Source: Progne subis subis (Eukaryota > Chordata > Aves > Passeriformes > Hirundinidae). From it: a stretch of 64,000 nt of DNA. The notes under the pieces were generated by a model. It worked only from the letters and a program-made list of their open reading frames with translations. It searched no databases and was not told the DNA's origin. Of this stretch, positions 24,247 through 35,732 are shown piece by piece. The position numbers were made by a program, and so were the translations under genes. The stretch's first letter is position 1. The number at the start of each line of letters is the position of its first letter. The DNA lies in contig JAKJHU010001533.1 of the NCBI GenBank assembly GCA_022316685.1, forward strand, positions 1 through 64,000, given 5' to 3'.

Positions 24247-25290
24247 CTAACCAATTATAGATTTATCATGTCGTCGAGTATAATCCTTTCTTAGGCCACG
24301 AAGGTCCTTCAGGGAAAAGGACTCAATAGTATCTCCTGATCTTGTAACAGTTGGTCGGGCTCCTGGTCTTGTACCAGTTGGTTGGGCTTCTGATTTTGTA
24401 TCAGTTGGTTCGGCTTCTGACTGTGTATCATCAGTTGCTTCAGCTTCTAATTGTGTGTTAGTTGGTTTGACTCCCGACTGGGTGTCAGGAGGCATTGAGG
24501 ATCCTTTACCTGAATCATCGTCTACTGGTTGATCGGTTTTGTCCGTGTGCTTCTTTCCCTTCTTTACTGCAGCAACTGCCGGTGTCTTAGCCTCACTGTC
24601 TGGTTTAGCTGCAGCCTGAATAGCTGTGGGGTTGGCTGCAGCCTGAGTGACTGATTTATCTCCCTGCTCCCTTGCCTCTATCTGCTGCCCTACAGTGTTT
24701 AGCAGTGTGCGACTCATTCTAGAAAAGCTATAAACCATATAGAGGAAAGTCATCAGGTGAAATACCAGGGAGGTGGGGTCTTTAACATTCAGGAGACCCT
24801 GAACATTCTCCAAAAGTGCTGTAACTGACTCAAAAGAGAAGAAGGAAAGAAGAGGCTGAAGAGCCTCATCCCCTACTCCTCCTCTAACAAACTGGGTGCA
24901 ATTATTGATAAATCCCTAAAACATGCTGCTGGAACTAGGATGCAGGGTAGGACGAAAGAACCATAAATTGAACATACCCAGAACAGACTCCAGTATCTTT
25001 ATAAGCTTCTTGTAAGCCATAATCACCGAACCCAGCAAAATAACTATTCTAATTTGTGCATCCCTAGTGTAAAAGCTGTATGTTAGGGACAATATTGGAG
25101 CTATTTCTGGGTAGGAAAGCAAACCTAGGGACCAGAAAGGTATTAAGACTTCAAAAAAGCCTTGGGAACAGAAATGCTGAAAAGACTCCATTCTAAGAGA
25201 TGTTAGGACTTCAAGAAGCAACATGGCCACTGTCTGTTTAATCCCCTCCCAAAGGACAACCAAAAAAAAAATGCAGTTAATAATAATCAA
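24247..25290 (-). pseudogene. gag: first ORF (gag-like) of ERVL B1
   Basis: Read leftwards from 25,290, the frame encodes four hydrophobic stretches (for example CIFFLVVLWEG, IRIVILLGSVIM), then a Thr/Glu/Lys-rich tail with imperfect decapeptide repeats of the form TDTKSEAQPT. A stop (TAG for the Trp in MFWGF of the other copies) interrupts at about 24,914 but the frame continues unchanged. The protein lies where gag should be. An N-terminal run of membrane-like helices is unusual for a gag. The function is unknown. Confidence 0.6.
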
Positions 25291-25314
25291 TACAAGTTTT
25301 TTCTACTCTCTCGT

Positions 25315-25332
25315 GCCCCGCAGTGGGCGCCA
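25315..25332 (-). promoter_or_regulatory. PBS of ERVL B1, tRNA-Lys type, mutated
   Basis: Minus strand TGGCGCCCACTGCGGGGC. It is related to the Lys(1,2) PBS, TGGCGCCCAACGTGGGGC, with differences in the centre. Copy B3 keeps a better match. Confidence 0.7.
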
Positions 25333-25342
25333 ATTTGAAGTA

Positions 25343-25998
25343 TGTCCTGGTTTGGAGACAAATTTGGGGGAAAACTCCTAAATAGGATCCTTCTGGGAAG
25401 CAAACCCAAGTGGCTCCTCCCTCTAACCGGTCTGGTAAAAAAACCTCTTTGGAGAAAAGTGGAAAAAACTATTTTACTAAGCAAATGAAGTGCATACACG
25501 TATAAAGAATGAATAATATGAAACAATAAAACCTCTCCTTCTGAAGTGAGATGGCAAATTGAGAAAGTCTTTGCCGTGGGTGTAGCTCGGCTCTCTCTCA
25601 CTCTCTCATCAGTCCCAGTCCCTCCAGCGCTTCTGGAAAATGCCGAGGTCCAGGCCCCGGTGGGCTGCAGGTGCAGCCCCCAGTGCTTCCCTGGGTTTTC
25701 AGTCTAGAGCAGGTTTAAACAGTTCCAAGAAAAAGAAAAAAAACAGTCTAGGGAACTTCTCTGCCCTAGCTAGCTGAAACTAACTAAAAGCAAAAAGATC
25801 TCTGTTCTGCAGTCTCTCTAAGCCTCTGCTGAACACCACCGTCCGCAGAAGAATGTGGAGGAGTCAGGCAGTTTTCTCAAAACAAACTCCGTGCTTCTCT
25901 TTGCTCTTAGAACCAGTCTTAAAGGCACAAGACTCAATATACAGCACAAACAGAACAGACGATTGGGGATACAAGCATCATAAAGTTACCCTAGGACA
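25343..25998 (-). mobile_element. 5' LTR of ERVL B1
   Basis: A 656-bp LTR from TGTCCTGGTTTGGAGAC to TTACCCTAGGACA on the plus strand, next to the PBS. Confidence 0.88.
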
Positions 25999-26003
25999 CT
26001 GTG

Positions 26004-26541
26004 TCAGTGGGAGAGGTGGCTGTGGGAGTTAACACTGCAACTATCATAACAGAAATGTTCAAAACCAGTGGATAATTTTAGCACCAGCATTTAAAAACAC
26101 CCAACAGCCTATCTTTTCTCTCTAGAGTTCACACAATGAGAATATATCATGGTTGCATGTATTAATAGTCAGGAGAAGTGCAAATGCAATCTGGTCTGAA
26201 TTTCTATTTGAATTACCTTTGGACACCTTGAGCTGGTTCAGAAACTGATTTGTTTGGGGATTCTTAATAGGGAGGAAAAGAGACACTGATTTCATTAAAA
26301 GCTACAGTTTGCTTTCTATTTAAACTCTCTATGCCTTCATTTTTAAAATAACATTCCCAAAAATTAGTTTTCCCTAAAGAGTGTTGGGGGTTTTTTGCTT
26401 GGTATCAATCACTGTCCTGTTATATCACTGGGATCAAAATCTAGTGCTTCATTTTTGGCTTGAGACAGTGGTCTGACATCTGGAGAAATTATCTCTTTAT
26501 AGAAAAAAAAGCCCTGATAACAGCTCAGCAAAAGACAATTG
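26004..26541. other. nothing recognised
   Basis: A/T-rich spacer between B1 and the next solo LTR; no ORF or repeat edge. Confidence 0.5.
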
Positions 26542-26545
26542 GTAC

Positions 26546-27227
26546 TGTTATAAATACGATAGAACAAATTTTAGAAATCAAAATTTAGAATTTTATTGAG
26601 AGACAAAATGACAGTCTCGGACAGCCACAATTAAAAGGACAGCGTCGAGCCTGGGATCGGCACTTGGTGAACCACGATAACACACTCTGCCAATATGTTA
26701 TCCCCCAAGTTCACATTTCTGGCTTGAAGCTGCCCCTTTTTATACACTGGATCACTCAGAAAAATTGGGGCTCCGATGTTTTCCCCGTCTGCGGCGACTT
26801 CATTAACTATTCATGTTCGGGTTCTGGTGTTCTGAATAGTTTTTCCTGGGCAGACAATGGCCTTAATCGTCGAGCCCAGGTGTGTCGTAGATATGATAAT
26901 GTCCGGAGGATGCGGATGAGATATGGATCTGATGTGATCATTTGGTTCCTGGGCTGCTCATCTCCTTCTTCCGTTGTCTTTGTGTTCCTTTCAGGGTTTC
27001 CCGGCAGAGGTATCCCCGTGTCCCTTTTGGTGTCATTCTTAGCATAGTTCTCGTGTCCCTTTTCTTGCACTGTGCTGTCAGCAGAAATACCTCGTACCCT
27101 TCCCCGTATTGCTTCTGTCTCAGTTTCTTGTAACATATTTGGGTAGATATAAAACTTATATTCTATATGGGTGCATTACAATACAAACATATTCCAAACA
27201 CAAATTAACTTTAGGACATATATCACA
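26546..27227 (-). mobile_element. solo LTR with 4-bp target duplication
   Basis: Plus strand TGTTATAAATACG to CATATATCACA, flanked by GTAC on both sides (26,542-26,545 and 27,228-27,231). On the minus strand a TATAAAAAGGGGC box (about 26,733) is followed downstream by AATAAAATTC (about 26,595). The 4-bp duplication suggests class I. A frame of 127 codons on the plus strand inside it is antisense to the LTR and not a gene. Confidence 0.75.
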
Positions 27228-27397
27228 GTACCTACCTGGCTGCACATGGAATAAAACCACCATATCCCCCAGGAGCACAGCAGCTGACTTTCCTGGCCAT
27301 CAGCAACTCCTGGGACTTTTCCCTAAATCATATTATTTTGGCAGAGAAAAATTTAGAGAGGAAAGGTTTAAGCACCACAGTCGGTGAATAAACATAC

Positions 27398-27749
27398 TGT
27401 TGGCAGAGGCATACAATGTGGGCTTGATATTTTTAAGTCTGAAGACACTTTAGTTTGTTAGCAGATGCTAACTGTTTTTTAAGGGAAAACTTCTCAAGAA
27501 AGCTTCTTCTCAAAACAATCTTAGCAAAACAACTATCCTTTCTCACAACAATCTTTCTCCAGATGGCGTTTTGCTGTTCCTCTAGTTTAACCAATGGAAT
27601 TAGAGAGGTGTCGCTCCTATTCACCAATCATGTTAAGCCTGTATCGGAACACCTTATAAAAGGTAGTAAAAATTTGACAATAAAGCCTTTTCTATACTCT
27701 TTGCCTTCTGAATTATTTGGAGTCTTTAATCTTTCTTTCGTGTCCTACA
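27398..27749 (+). mobile_element. probable solo LTR, start uncertain
   Basis: Promoter-like order on the plus strand: CCAAT boxes at about 27,590 and 27,628, TATAAAAGG at about 27,655, AATAAAG at about 27,682, then a T-rich stretch ending GTGTCCTACA. No target duplication was found, and the 5' end may be anywhere from 27,398 to 27,445. Confidence 0.45.
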
Positions 27750-28489
27750 GCGTGTCATAGGGACATCTCTCATCTCTGGGCATCTAGCCCCTAGCAAAGA
27801 CTGTTAAAATGCTAAAATTTGATGGGGGCGGGGGGGCGGGGGGAGGGGCTGGAGGGGAAGATGCAGAGCACTCAGATATCAAGAAGCAGAATTTTGAACT
27901 AAGACTTTTCCAGAGAGAGGAGCCTCAAGGAGCCCTACAAGACATCTCTGCAGCTGCATTTCCTGAGGGGTTGGGAGAAAAGAGCAATGAGCTGCAAAGT
28001 AGCCACACTAACACTCACAGGAGACACCACTGTTCTCTGAATCCAGATCCCTGCTCTGTTTGAGGTAGTTTGGTCTGCTGGACTAAAACTGGTTCCCCAA
28101 AACCACAGCCACTTCCCTGCCAGTGCAGCCCATTGCTGTGAGCCGTAGGCCACTCCTCTCAGGAGACAGGGAAAGCACAGCTGGGCTCAGAGTGTGGAGA
28201 ATAAAAGCAGGGACCACAGCTTCCAACACACAGATTTTAGTATTCAATACTTATAGAGTGGTAAGCTATTATCTTTAAGGAAAAGAACTCCTAGGAGAAG
28301 TATTCCTCTACCTCTCTGATATATTATCTTATAAAACACTAGAGATATTCACACAAATTTATTTCTTTACATTAAACTCCTCAAGATATTGCTTAAGAGG
28401 AAAAAATCCACACAAGTAAAATGGCTACATTCATACATTAAACATAATGAAATAATGCACGTATGAGATGCCTGTGAAATATTTATGTG
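27750..28489. other. nothing recognised
   Basis: Contains a short G-rich tract (27,825-27,850) and A/T-rich DNA. It is host flank upstream of provirus G. Confidence 0.45.
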
Positions 28490-28846
28490 TGTAGCAGGAT
28501 TTTTGGAGATAGACACAGAGAGGCCTTACAGTGCTGGGAAAGTTCTGTTGTTTTAGCACTCTCAAGGACGTTGAGCCTGAGAACCAGGACACCGAGCCTG
28601 AGAACAAGCTGTTGGCCCCTCAATAAAGTGTAAACAGGTAACTACAAAGGAATGCTTATGCAGATAACACTAGCGAATAGTATAGCCCCCTGGGGCTCAT
28701 GGACATGAGGAGATAGCCAATGACATGTAGTAAAATGCCGCGTGAACAGCTTATGCACAAGAATGATATATGTATAAAAGAACCCTGTGTACCCTCAATA
28801 AATTGAGCGTTCACCACTACTTCTGTGAAGAAGGTGTTTGACTCGG
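28490..28846 (+). mobile_element. 5' LTR of provirus G, part 1
   Basis: Begins about TGTAGCAGGATTTTTGG; has TATAAAAG at about 28,774 and AATAAA at about 28,797 near the 3' end of this part. It is interrupted after CTCGG (28,842-28,846) by LTR A and resumes at 37,101 with TCTGCTCCCC, ending about AAAATCA at 37,130, just before the PBS. The exact first base is uncertain by a few nucleotides. Confidence 0.6.
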
Positions 28847-29173
28847 TGTCATGGGTTAGTACAGTGTAGTTTGTTAGTTATAGAGGAATGTGGAGTGGTT
28901 CTCCAGGTCAGGACCTGGGAATTTCTTTGGAAGAGACAGCAACCTATCAGAGAGTTAGTTGGAATATTGGCGTCTGTTCTAACCACTGAAATTGTTGGCT
29001 GCGACTTTGGGAAGTACCATAGAAAACCCCATGAATTTCCTGTAGGTGGGTCCTTTTTCTTCTTTCCTTTGACCAGAGAGAGACAGGTAACATCGAGTTG
29101 GGCCTGCTGCTCCCCCCTTTTGGGGGGGAGCTGGCCTGAGGCCTGGCCAGATTCCATCGGCTCTTAGGTGAAG

Positions 29174-29174
<1 letters not shown>

Positions 29175-29206
<32 letters not shown>
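29175..29206 (+). repeat. run of 32 G inside LTR A
   Basis: Uninterrupted poly(G), a potential G-quadruplex. Its true length may be misassembled. Confidence 0.8.
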
Positions 29207-29207
<1 letters not shown>

Positions 29208-29722
29208 AGGAGAGGTTGCTGTTCTGCAACAGCTACTTTTTTCAGACTTCTCAGGATCAGGGAGAGATCTCTGCTGGGCCCCTGATAAGAGCTATGGGCA
29301 CCATTTGGGCTGAAGCCACCCTGATTTACACCAAGGGGTGGGCTGAGAAGGCATTTATGATCCTGCCTGGTTTTTTTTTGTGATTCCGGACTGCCTGAGT
29401 GCTCCGATCTCTGATGTTTCTGTGAGTTCTTCCTCCCTCATCAGCGCGGCCTTGAACATCTAACACCACGAGCTACAGTGAGAGAGACAAAGACTCCGAG
29501 CAGATTTAACTCTTTCTTAGCAACATGAAGCTTCCAGAGCTTAGCCCTTCTCTGAGAGAGTAACGAAAGACAGAGTGAACATAAAGAACAACAGAATGAA
29601 GTCAGTAGAGCAAGAGTGAAAAGACTATTAAGACAGAGGGTTGAAGAGTTGGTTGTTCTATTCTTACTTGAGCCATGGAAATGAACTCTATATTTAGACC
29701 ATTTCTTTAAATCATAAGAAAG

Positions 29723-30391
29723 TGTCCTGGTTTGGAGACAAATTTGGGGGAAAACCCTTGTATAGGATCCCTCTGGGAAGCAAACCCAAGTGGCCCCTCT
29801 TTCCAACCAGTCCGAAAAAAAAAAAAAAACCTTTGTGGAGAAAAGTGGAAAAAACTATTTTACTAAACAAATAAAGTGCATACAAGTATAAAGAATGAAT
29901 AATATGAAACAATAAAACCTCTCGTTCTGAAGTGAGATGGCAAATTGAGAAAGTCCTTGCCGTGGGTAGAGCTCGGCCTCTCTCAGTTTCTCCTCAGTCC
30001 CAGTCCCTCCGGCGCTGCTGCTGGAAAATGCCGAGCTCCAGGCCCCGGTGGGCCGCAGGTGCAGCCCCCAGTGCTCCCCTGGGTTTTCAGTCCAGAGCAG
30101 GTTTAAACAGTTCCAAGAAAAAAGAAAGAAAAAAAAACAGTCCAGGGAACTTCTCTGCCCTAGCTAGCTGAAACGAACTAAAAGCAAAAAGATTTCTGTC
30201 CTGCAGTCTCTCTAAGCCTCCGCTGAACACTGTCCGGAGAAGAATGTGGAGGAGTCAGGCAGTTTTCACAAAACAAACTCCGTGCTTCTCCTTGCTCTTA
30301 GAACCAGTCTTAAAGGCACAGGACTCAATATACAGAGTCCAAACAGAACAGACGATTGGGGATACAAGCATCATAAAGTTACCCTAGGACA
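29723..30391 (-). mobile_element. 3' LTR of ERVL B2
   Basis: 669 bp, TGTCCTGGTTTGGAG to ACCCTAGGACA. Followed at 30,392-30,415 by the polypurine tract (minus strand GGGGATAAAGGGTGGAA). Confidence 0.9.
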
Positions 30392-30639
30392 TTCCACCCT
30401 TTATCCCCATATTGTCAATTTACTAAAACTAATATATACTCTAGCTCTACACACACATACATCTATATAAAAACAATATGCAATATACAACTACATACAG
30501 TGGCAGCACTATTCAGCACACAATGATAATTACACACGGTTCTCACTCAACAATAAAATCTCTCTGGGGTACACATCGTGTGGTTCTATCTTTCTGCATT
30601 ACTCACCATGTGCAGCCTGGCTCCTGAGCAAAGACAATC

Positions 30640-31440
30640 CCACGGATGGGATCTTCTGTACTTGAAGCAGGATTGATCCAAACTGTCTTCCCTAACAAAC
30701 CTCTTACATGTACTACTGGGACTTTTTCTCTATCTACTGTATGTAGGGGCTCAGATTGGGCAGGGCTTGCTCGGTTGGTGGAACTTCGGGTGTTAACTAA
30801 CTAGGTGGCCTTTGCTAGATGCTGCTCCCAGTTTTTGAATGATCTCCCACTCAGTGCTTTCAGGGTGGTTTTTAGCAGTCTATTGTATCTTTCTACCTTC
30901 CCTGAAGCTGGTGCATGATAGGGGATATGGTACACTTACTCAATGCTATGTTCCCTAGCCTAGTTGTTGATGAGGCTGTTCTTGAAATGAGTTCCATTGT
31001 CTGACTCAATCCTCTCAGGGGTACCATGCTTCTAAAGAACTTGCTTTTCAAGGCCCAGGATGGTGTTCCGGGCAGTAGCGTGAGGCACAGGGTAAGTCTC
31101 TAGCCATCTAGTTGTGGCTTCTACTATGGTCAGCACGTAGCGCTTGCCTTGGTGGGTTTGGGGAAGGGTGATGTAGTTAATCTGCTAGGCTTCTCCATAC
31201 TTATACTTGGACTATCGCTCACCATACTGTAGGGGCTTCACTCGCTTGGGCTGTTTGATGGCAGCACACGTCTCACAGTCATGGATAACTTGAGAAATAC
31301 TGTCCATGGTTAGATCTACCTCTTGGTCTCGGGCCCACTTATAGGTGGCATCTCTGCTCTGGTGACCGGAGGCATCATGGGCCCATCGAGCTAGGAACAA
31401 CTCTCTTTTGTGTTGCCAATCTAAGTCTATCTTTGACACT
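30640..31440 (-). pseudogene. pol: integrase of ERVL B2, broken
   Basis: The minus strand from 31,439 shows the zinc-binding domain: HDASGHQSRDATYKWA and then CETCAAIKQPKRVKP, giving the HHCC pattern. Catalytic-core fragments follow down to about 30,640, with a segment around 31,000 encoding a core-like ESDNGTHF block; CTA triplets (stops on the coding strand) are frequent. The enzyme cannot be made as one chain. Confidence 0.65.
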
Positions 31441-32330
31441 TCTATCTTTGCAGCTTGATCTACCTGCTCGTTGTTTCGGTGCTCCTCATTAGCTCGACTC
31501 TTGGGGACATGGGCATCTACATGACGGACTTTGAAAGGTAGCTTCTCTACCCGAGTGGCAATGTCCTTCCACTCATCTGCAGCCTAGATTGGCTTTCCCC
31601 TGTGCTGCCAATTGGCCTTTTTCCACTTCTCCAGCCATCTTTACAGAGCATTAGCTACCATCCACGAATCAGTGTAGAGGTAGAGCTTTGGCCACTTGTC
31701 TTTTTCAGCAATGTCTAGGGCCAGTTGAACAGCTTTGAGTTCAGCAAGTTGGCTTGACTCACCTTCTCTTTCAGTGGCTTGTGCAACTTGTCGTGTGGGG
31801 CTCCATACGGCTGCTTTCTACTTTCGTTTTATCCCTATGATGCGGCAGGAACTGTCAGTGAAAAGAGCGTAGCAAGTTTCTTCTGCTGGCAGTTGGTTGT
31901 ATGGTGGAGCTTCTTCAGCACGTGTCACTTGTTCCTGCTCTTCTTCATCCATGAGACTAAAGTTTTCACCTTCTGGCTAGTTTGTAATTATTTCCAGAAT
32001 CTTAGGGCGATTTGGGTTTCTAATGCGGGCGCGCTGAGTGATGAGGGCAATCCATTTGCTCCATGTGGCATTGGTGGCATGGTGGGTAGAGGGTACTTCT
32101 GCTTTAAACATTCATCCCAGCACTGGTAGTCGAGGTGCCAGCAGGAGTTGTGTTTCAGTGCCTACTACTTCTGAGGCAGCTTGAATTCCTTCATAGGCGG
32201 CCAAGATTTTCTTCTCTGTTGGAGTGTAGTTGTCTTTGGACCTTTTGTAGCTTCGGCTCTAGAATCCCAGTGGCCGGCCCCGAGTCTTTCTAGGCACTTT
32301 CTGCCAAAGGCTTCAGGACAGGCCATTGTT
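31441..32330 (-). pseudogene. pol: RNase H / connection region of ERVL B2
   Basis: Aligns with 48,830-49,450 in copy B3, where the frame ALFTDGSCCIVG (RNase H active-site Asp) and AELKAVQLALDIAE are clearer. In B2 several TAG stops break the same frame (for example at about 31,808 and 31,970). Confidence 0.6.
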
Positions 32331-33110
32331 TCTGGCTGCTGAGTAGAGCACGTTCTTCACATCTGGTCCCGTCTTGACTGGGCCAAGGGCTACTGCATGA
32401 GCGATCTCCTGTTTGATCTGGGCAAAGGCTTGTTGCTGTTCAGGGCCCCAGTGGAAATCATTCTTTTTGCGGGTGACCAGGTAGAGAGGGCTCACAATCT
32501 GGTTGTACTCAGGGATGTGCATTCTCCAAAAACTTATGGCGCTTAGGAAAGCTTGTGTTTCCTTTTTGTTGGTTGGTGGACACATTGCTGTGATCTTGTT
32601 GATGACTTCAGTGGGAATCTGACGCCTTCTATTGTGCCACTTTATTTCTAGAAACTGGATCTCTCGAGCAGGTCTCTTAACTTTGCTCTTCTTGATAGCA
32701 AAGCTAGCTTTCAGGAGAATCTGGATGATCTTCTTTCCTTTCTCAAACACTTCCATTGCTGTGTTCCTTTACACAATGATGTCATCAATGTACTGTAGAT
32801 GTTCCGGAGCCTCACCTTTTTCGAGTGCAGCCTGGACTAGTCCATGGCAGATGGTGGGGCTGTGTTTCCACCCTTGGGGCAGTCGGTTCCAGGTGTACTG
32901 CACACCCCTCTAGGTGAAAGCAAACTGAGGCCTGCATTCTGCGGCTAGAGGAATGGAGAAAAATGCGTTAGCAATGTCAATAGTGGCGTACTATTTTGCT
33001 GCCTTGGACTCCAGCTCGTACTGGAGTTCCAGCATGTCTGGCACAGCAGCGCTCAATGGTGGAGTCACTTCGTTCCAGGCACGGTAGTCCACGGTCAATC
33101 TCCATTCTCT
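32313..33110 (-). pseudogene. pol: reverse transcriptase of ERVL B2
   Basis: The minus strand keeps QYIDDIIV at about 32,800-32,770, but a TAA/TAG stop follows within a few codons. Downstream is an open segment (32,756-32,313) with thumb/connection motifs such as EIQFLEIKWH and LSAISFWRMHIPEYN. Upstream the fingers/palm region has TAG stops at Trp positions (about 32,912 and 32,992). The catalytic Asp pair is intact, unlike copy B3. Confidence 0.72.
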
Positions 33111-33128
33111 GTTAGACTTGCGCACAGG

Positions 33129-33680
33129 CTAGATAGGGCTATTGAAGGGTGAGTGGGTTTTGCTGACTACCCCTTGGGTCTCCAGCTCACGGATCATCTT
33201 GTGGATGGGGATCACAGCATCTCGAGTTGTTCTGTACTGTCGGCGATGCACTGTTGAGGTGGCAATTGGCACTTGTTGCTCTTCCACCTTCAGAAGACCT
33301 ACAGCAGATGGGTTCTCTGATAGTCTAGGCAAGGTATTCAACTGCTTAACATCTCCTGTCTTTACAGCTGCTATCCTGAATGCCCACCTAAATCCCTTCG
33401 GGTCTTTGAAATAGCCATTCCGGAGGAAGTCTATGCCTAAAATGCACGGAGCCTCTGGGCCAGTCACAATAGGGTGTCTCTTCTACTCATTTCCAGTCAG
33501 GCTCACATCAGCTTCCACTAAAGTAAAATCTTGTGAGCCCCCTGTCACCCCAGCAATGGAAACAGATTCTTCCCCCACATGTCTTGATGGGGGTAATGTG
33601 CATTGTGCACTAGTGTCAACTAAGGCCTCATATTTTTGTGGTTCTGATGTGCCAGGCCAACGAATCCACACAGTCCAAAA
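33129..33680 (-). pseudogene. pro: protease and start of RT of ERVL B2
   Basis: 33,671-33,483 encodes EALVDTSAQCTL, where the active-site Gly is Ser; copy B3 has the normal DTG. After a TAG, 33,467-33,129 continues with ILGIDFLRNGYFKDPKG and the RT entry with RQYRTTRDAVIPIHKM. The order protease-RT in one frame with short gaps fits the family. Confidence 0.7.
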
Positions 33681-33854
33681 AACACGGTTTTCCTTAGCCT
33701 CTACCTGGCTAGAGGCAGGACTTCTCTAAGCCTGATTATCCCTATTTCCTTGGGTAACCGGAGCTGCTTCTTTCTTGCTAGAACTTCCTCTTACAGTCTT
33801 GCCATCTAACAATTCACGCAGCTCTTGTGTCATAGCATCAGTAGATTCTCTATC

Positions 33855-34500
33855 TCATCTTTTCATGTTTTCTCCACAATCACGCAGGAAGGGCCACAGC
33901 TTAGCTCGTGGAATGCCTTTTCCTTCTCTATCTAGGGAACGTTTGCGTGTGGTGCCAGAGCCCCTAACTTGTACTGCAGAGATCTGGAGAATGTTCTCCT
34001 TGAGTTCTTTGTGATTCTCCTCTATCTTGTCTGCTAATCTCTGCACCTGTGTTTCTAAAGCTGCGATTCTTGCATGTGTTGGACCATGCACAGCATTTGC
34101 ATGTGTTCGGAGCTTCTTCGCTATATCTAGCACAGTCTCCTCTGTCTCATCCCGCTTTATTATTGCTAAAGCAGAGGAGTATTCTTGTGGCCTAAGTCGT
34201 ACAAGTTTTCGCCACATTACAGGTGTACATGGTACCAAGTCGGGGTTCCTAGTGTTTAGGTCATCTGAGAAGACAATTTCTGCCGCTGCCATTTCTCTCA
34301 AGCGCTGAATCCCTTGTTTAATGGTTTTCCACTGAGTTTGCTGCAGATAGAGATTGTCGGCACACAGATATCTTTGTGCCACGCTTCTCAAGACCCGTTC
34401 CTAGAGACTGCAAGGACTAGCCTCTCTCATCATCTCTTGGTCAATAACTGGATCATGTGATAGGGATCTAAGATGTCTCGCTTCAGTGCCATCCAGTATT
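33855..34500 (-). pseudogene. gag: gag segment with coiled coil, ERVL B2
   Basis: A 178-codon frame (34,391-33,855) has a helical region followed by a heptad-like stretch (AALETQVQRLADKIEEN) and a basic C-terminus (GTTRKRSLDREGKG). No zinc knuckle or major homology region is seen, as reported for ERVL/foamy-like gags in general. Its counterpart in B3 is 51,233-50,868. Confidence 0.55.
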
Positions 34501-34614
34501 GTAGCATCGCCTGCAGCATCCCAAAGACGGACTAACTAACTAATTATAGATTCATCAGGTCGTCGAGTATAATCCTTTCTTAGGCCACGAAGGTCCTTCA
34601 GGGAAAAGGACTCA

Positions 34615-34905
34615 AGAGTATCTCCTGATTTTGTAGCAGTTGGTCGGGCTCCTGATCTTGTAGCAGTTGGTTGGGCTCTTGATGTTGTAGCAGTTGGTTG
34701 GGCTCCTGATCTTGTAGCAGCTGGTTGGGCTTCTGATCGTGTGCTAGTTGGTTGGACTCCCGATCTTGTACTAGTTGGTTGGGCTTCCGATTTTGTATCA
34801 GTTGGTTCAGCTTCTGACTGTGTATCATCAGTTGCTTCAGCTTCTGATTGTGTGTCAGGTGGTTTGACTTCCGACTGGGTGTCAGGAGGCACTGAGGATC
34901 CTTCA
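34615..34905 (-). repeat. 30-bp coding minisatellite in ERVL gag tail
   Basis: Units reading on the plus strand as GTAGCAGTTGGTTGGGCTCCTGATCTT with variants, about ten copies. Fewer copies are present in B1 (24,340-24,480) and B3 (51,740-51,920). Confidence 0.8.
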
Positions 34906-35714
34906 CCTGAATCATCATCTACTGGTCGATCGGTTTTGTCTGTGTGCTTTTTTCTCTTCTTTACTGCAGCAACTGCCGGTGTCTTAGCTTCACTGTCTGG
35001 TTTAGTTGCAGCCTGAATAGCTGTGGGGTTGGCTGCAGCCTGAGTGACTGATTTATCTCCTTGCTCCCTTGCCTCTATCTGCTGCCCTACAGTGTTTAGC
35101 AGTGTGTGACTCATTCTAGAAAAGCTATAAGCTATATAGAGGAAAGTCACCAGGTGAAACACCAGGAAGGTGGTGTCTTTAACATTCAGGAGACCTTGAA
35201 CATTCTCCAAAAGTGCTGTAACTGACTCAAAAGAGAAGAAGGAAAAAAGAGGCTGAAGAGCCTCATCCTTTACTCCTCCTCTAACAAACTGGGTGCAGTT
35301 ATTGATAAATCCCCAAAACATGCTGCTGGAACTAGGACGCAGGGTAGGACGAAAAAAACCATAAACTGAACATCCTCAGAACAAACTCCAGTATCTTTAT
35401 AAGCTTCTTGTAAACCATAATCACTGAAACCAGCAAAATAACTATTCTAATTTGTGCATCCCTAGTGTAAAAGCTGTATGTTAAGGACAATATTGGAGCT
35501 ATTTCTGGGTAGGAAAACAAACCTAGGGACCAGAAAGGTATTAAGACTTCAAAAAAGCCTAGGGAACAGAAATGCAGAAAAGACTCTATTCTAAGAGACG
35601 TTAGGACTTCAAGAAGCAACATGGCCACTGTCTGTTTAATCCCTACCCAAAGGACAACAACAACAACAAAAAAAATGCAGTTAATAGTAATACAAGTTTT
35701 TTCTACTCTCTTTT

Positions 35715-35732
35715 GCCCCGCAGTAGGCGCCA
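35715..35732 (-). promoter_or_regulatory. PBS of ERVL B2, mutated Lys type
   Basis: Minus strand TGGCGCCTACTGCGGGGC, one base different from the B1 PBS. Confidence 0.7.

Larger units (their letters stand above)
24028..25998 (-). mobile_element. internally deleted ERVL-like provirus B1
   Basis: Minus-strand element flanked by CTGTG (24,023-24,027 and 25,999-26,003). It keeps a full 5' LTR, a PBS and the first ORF, then jumps at about 24,231 directly into a truncated 3' LTR. The right part of the left LTR, all of pol, pro and the rest of gag are missing compared with the copy at 29,723-36,412. Because the TSD is intact, the deletion is internal; it may have happened during reverse transcription or later. 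Confidence 0.85.

Noticed and set aside
26664..27047. 127-codon plus-strand frame
   Set aside because: Lies inside and antisense to a solo LTR with its own target duplication and promoter signals on the minus strand.
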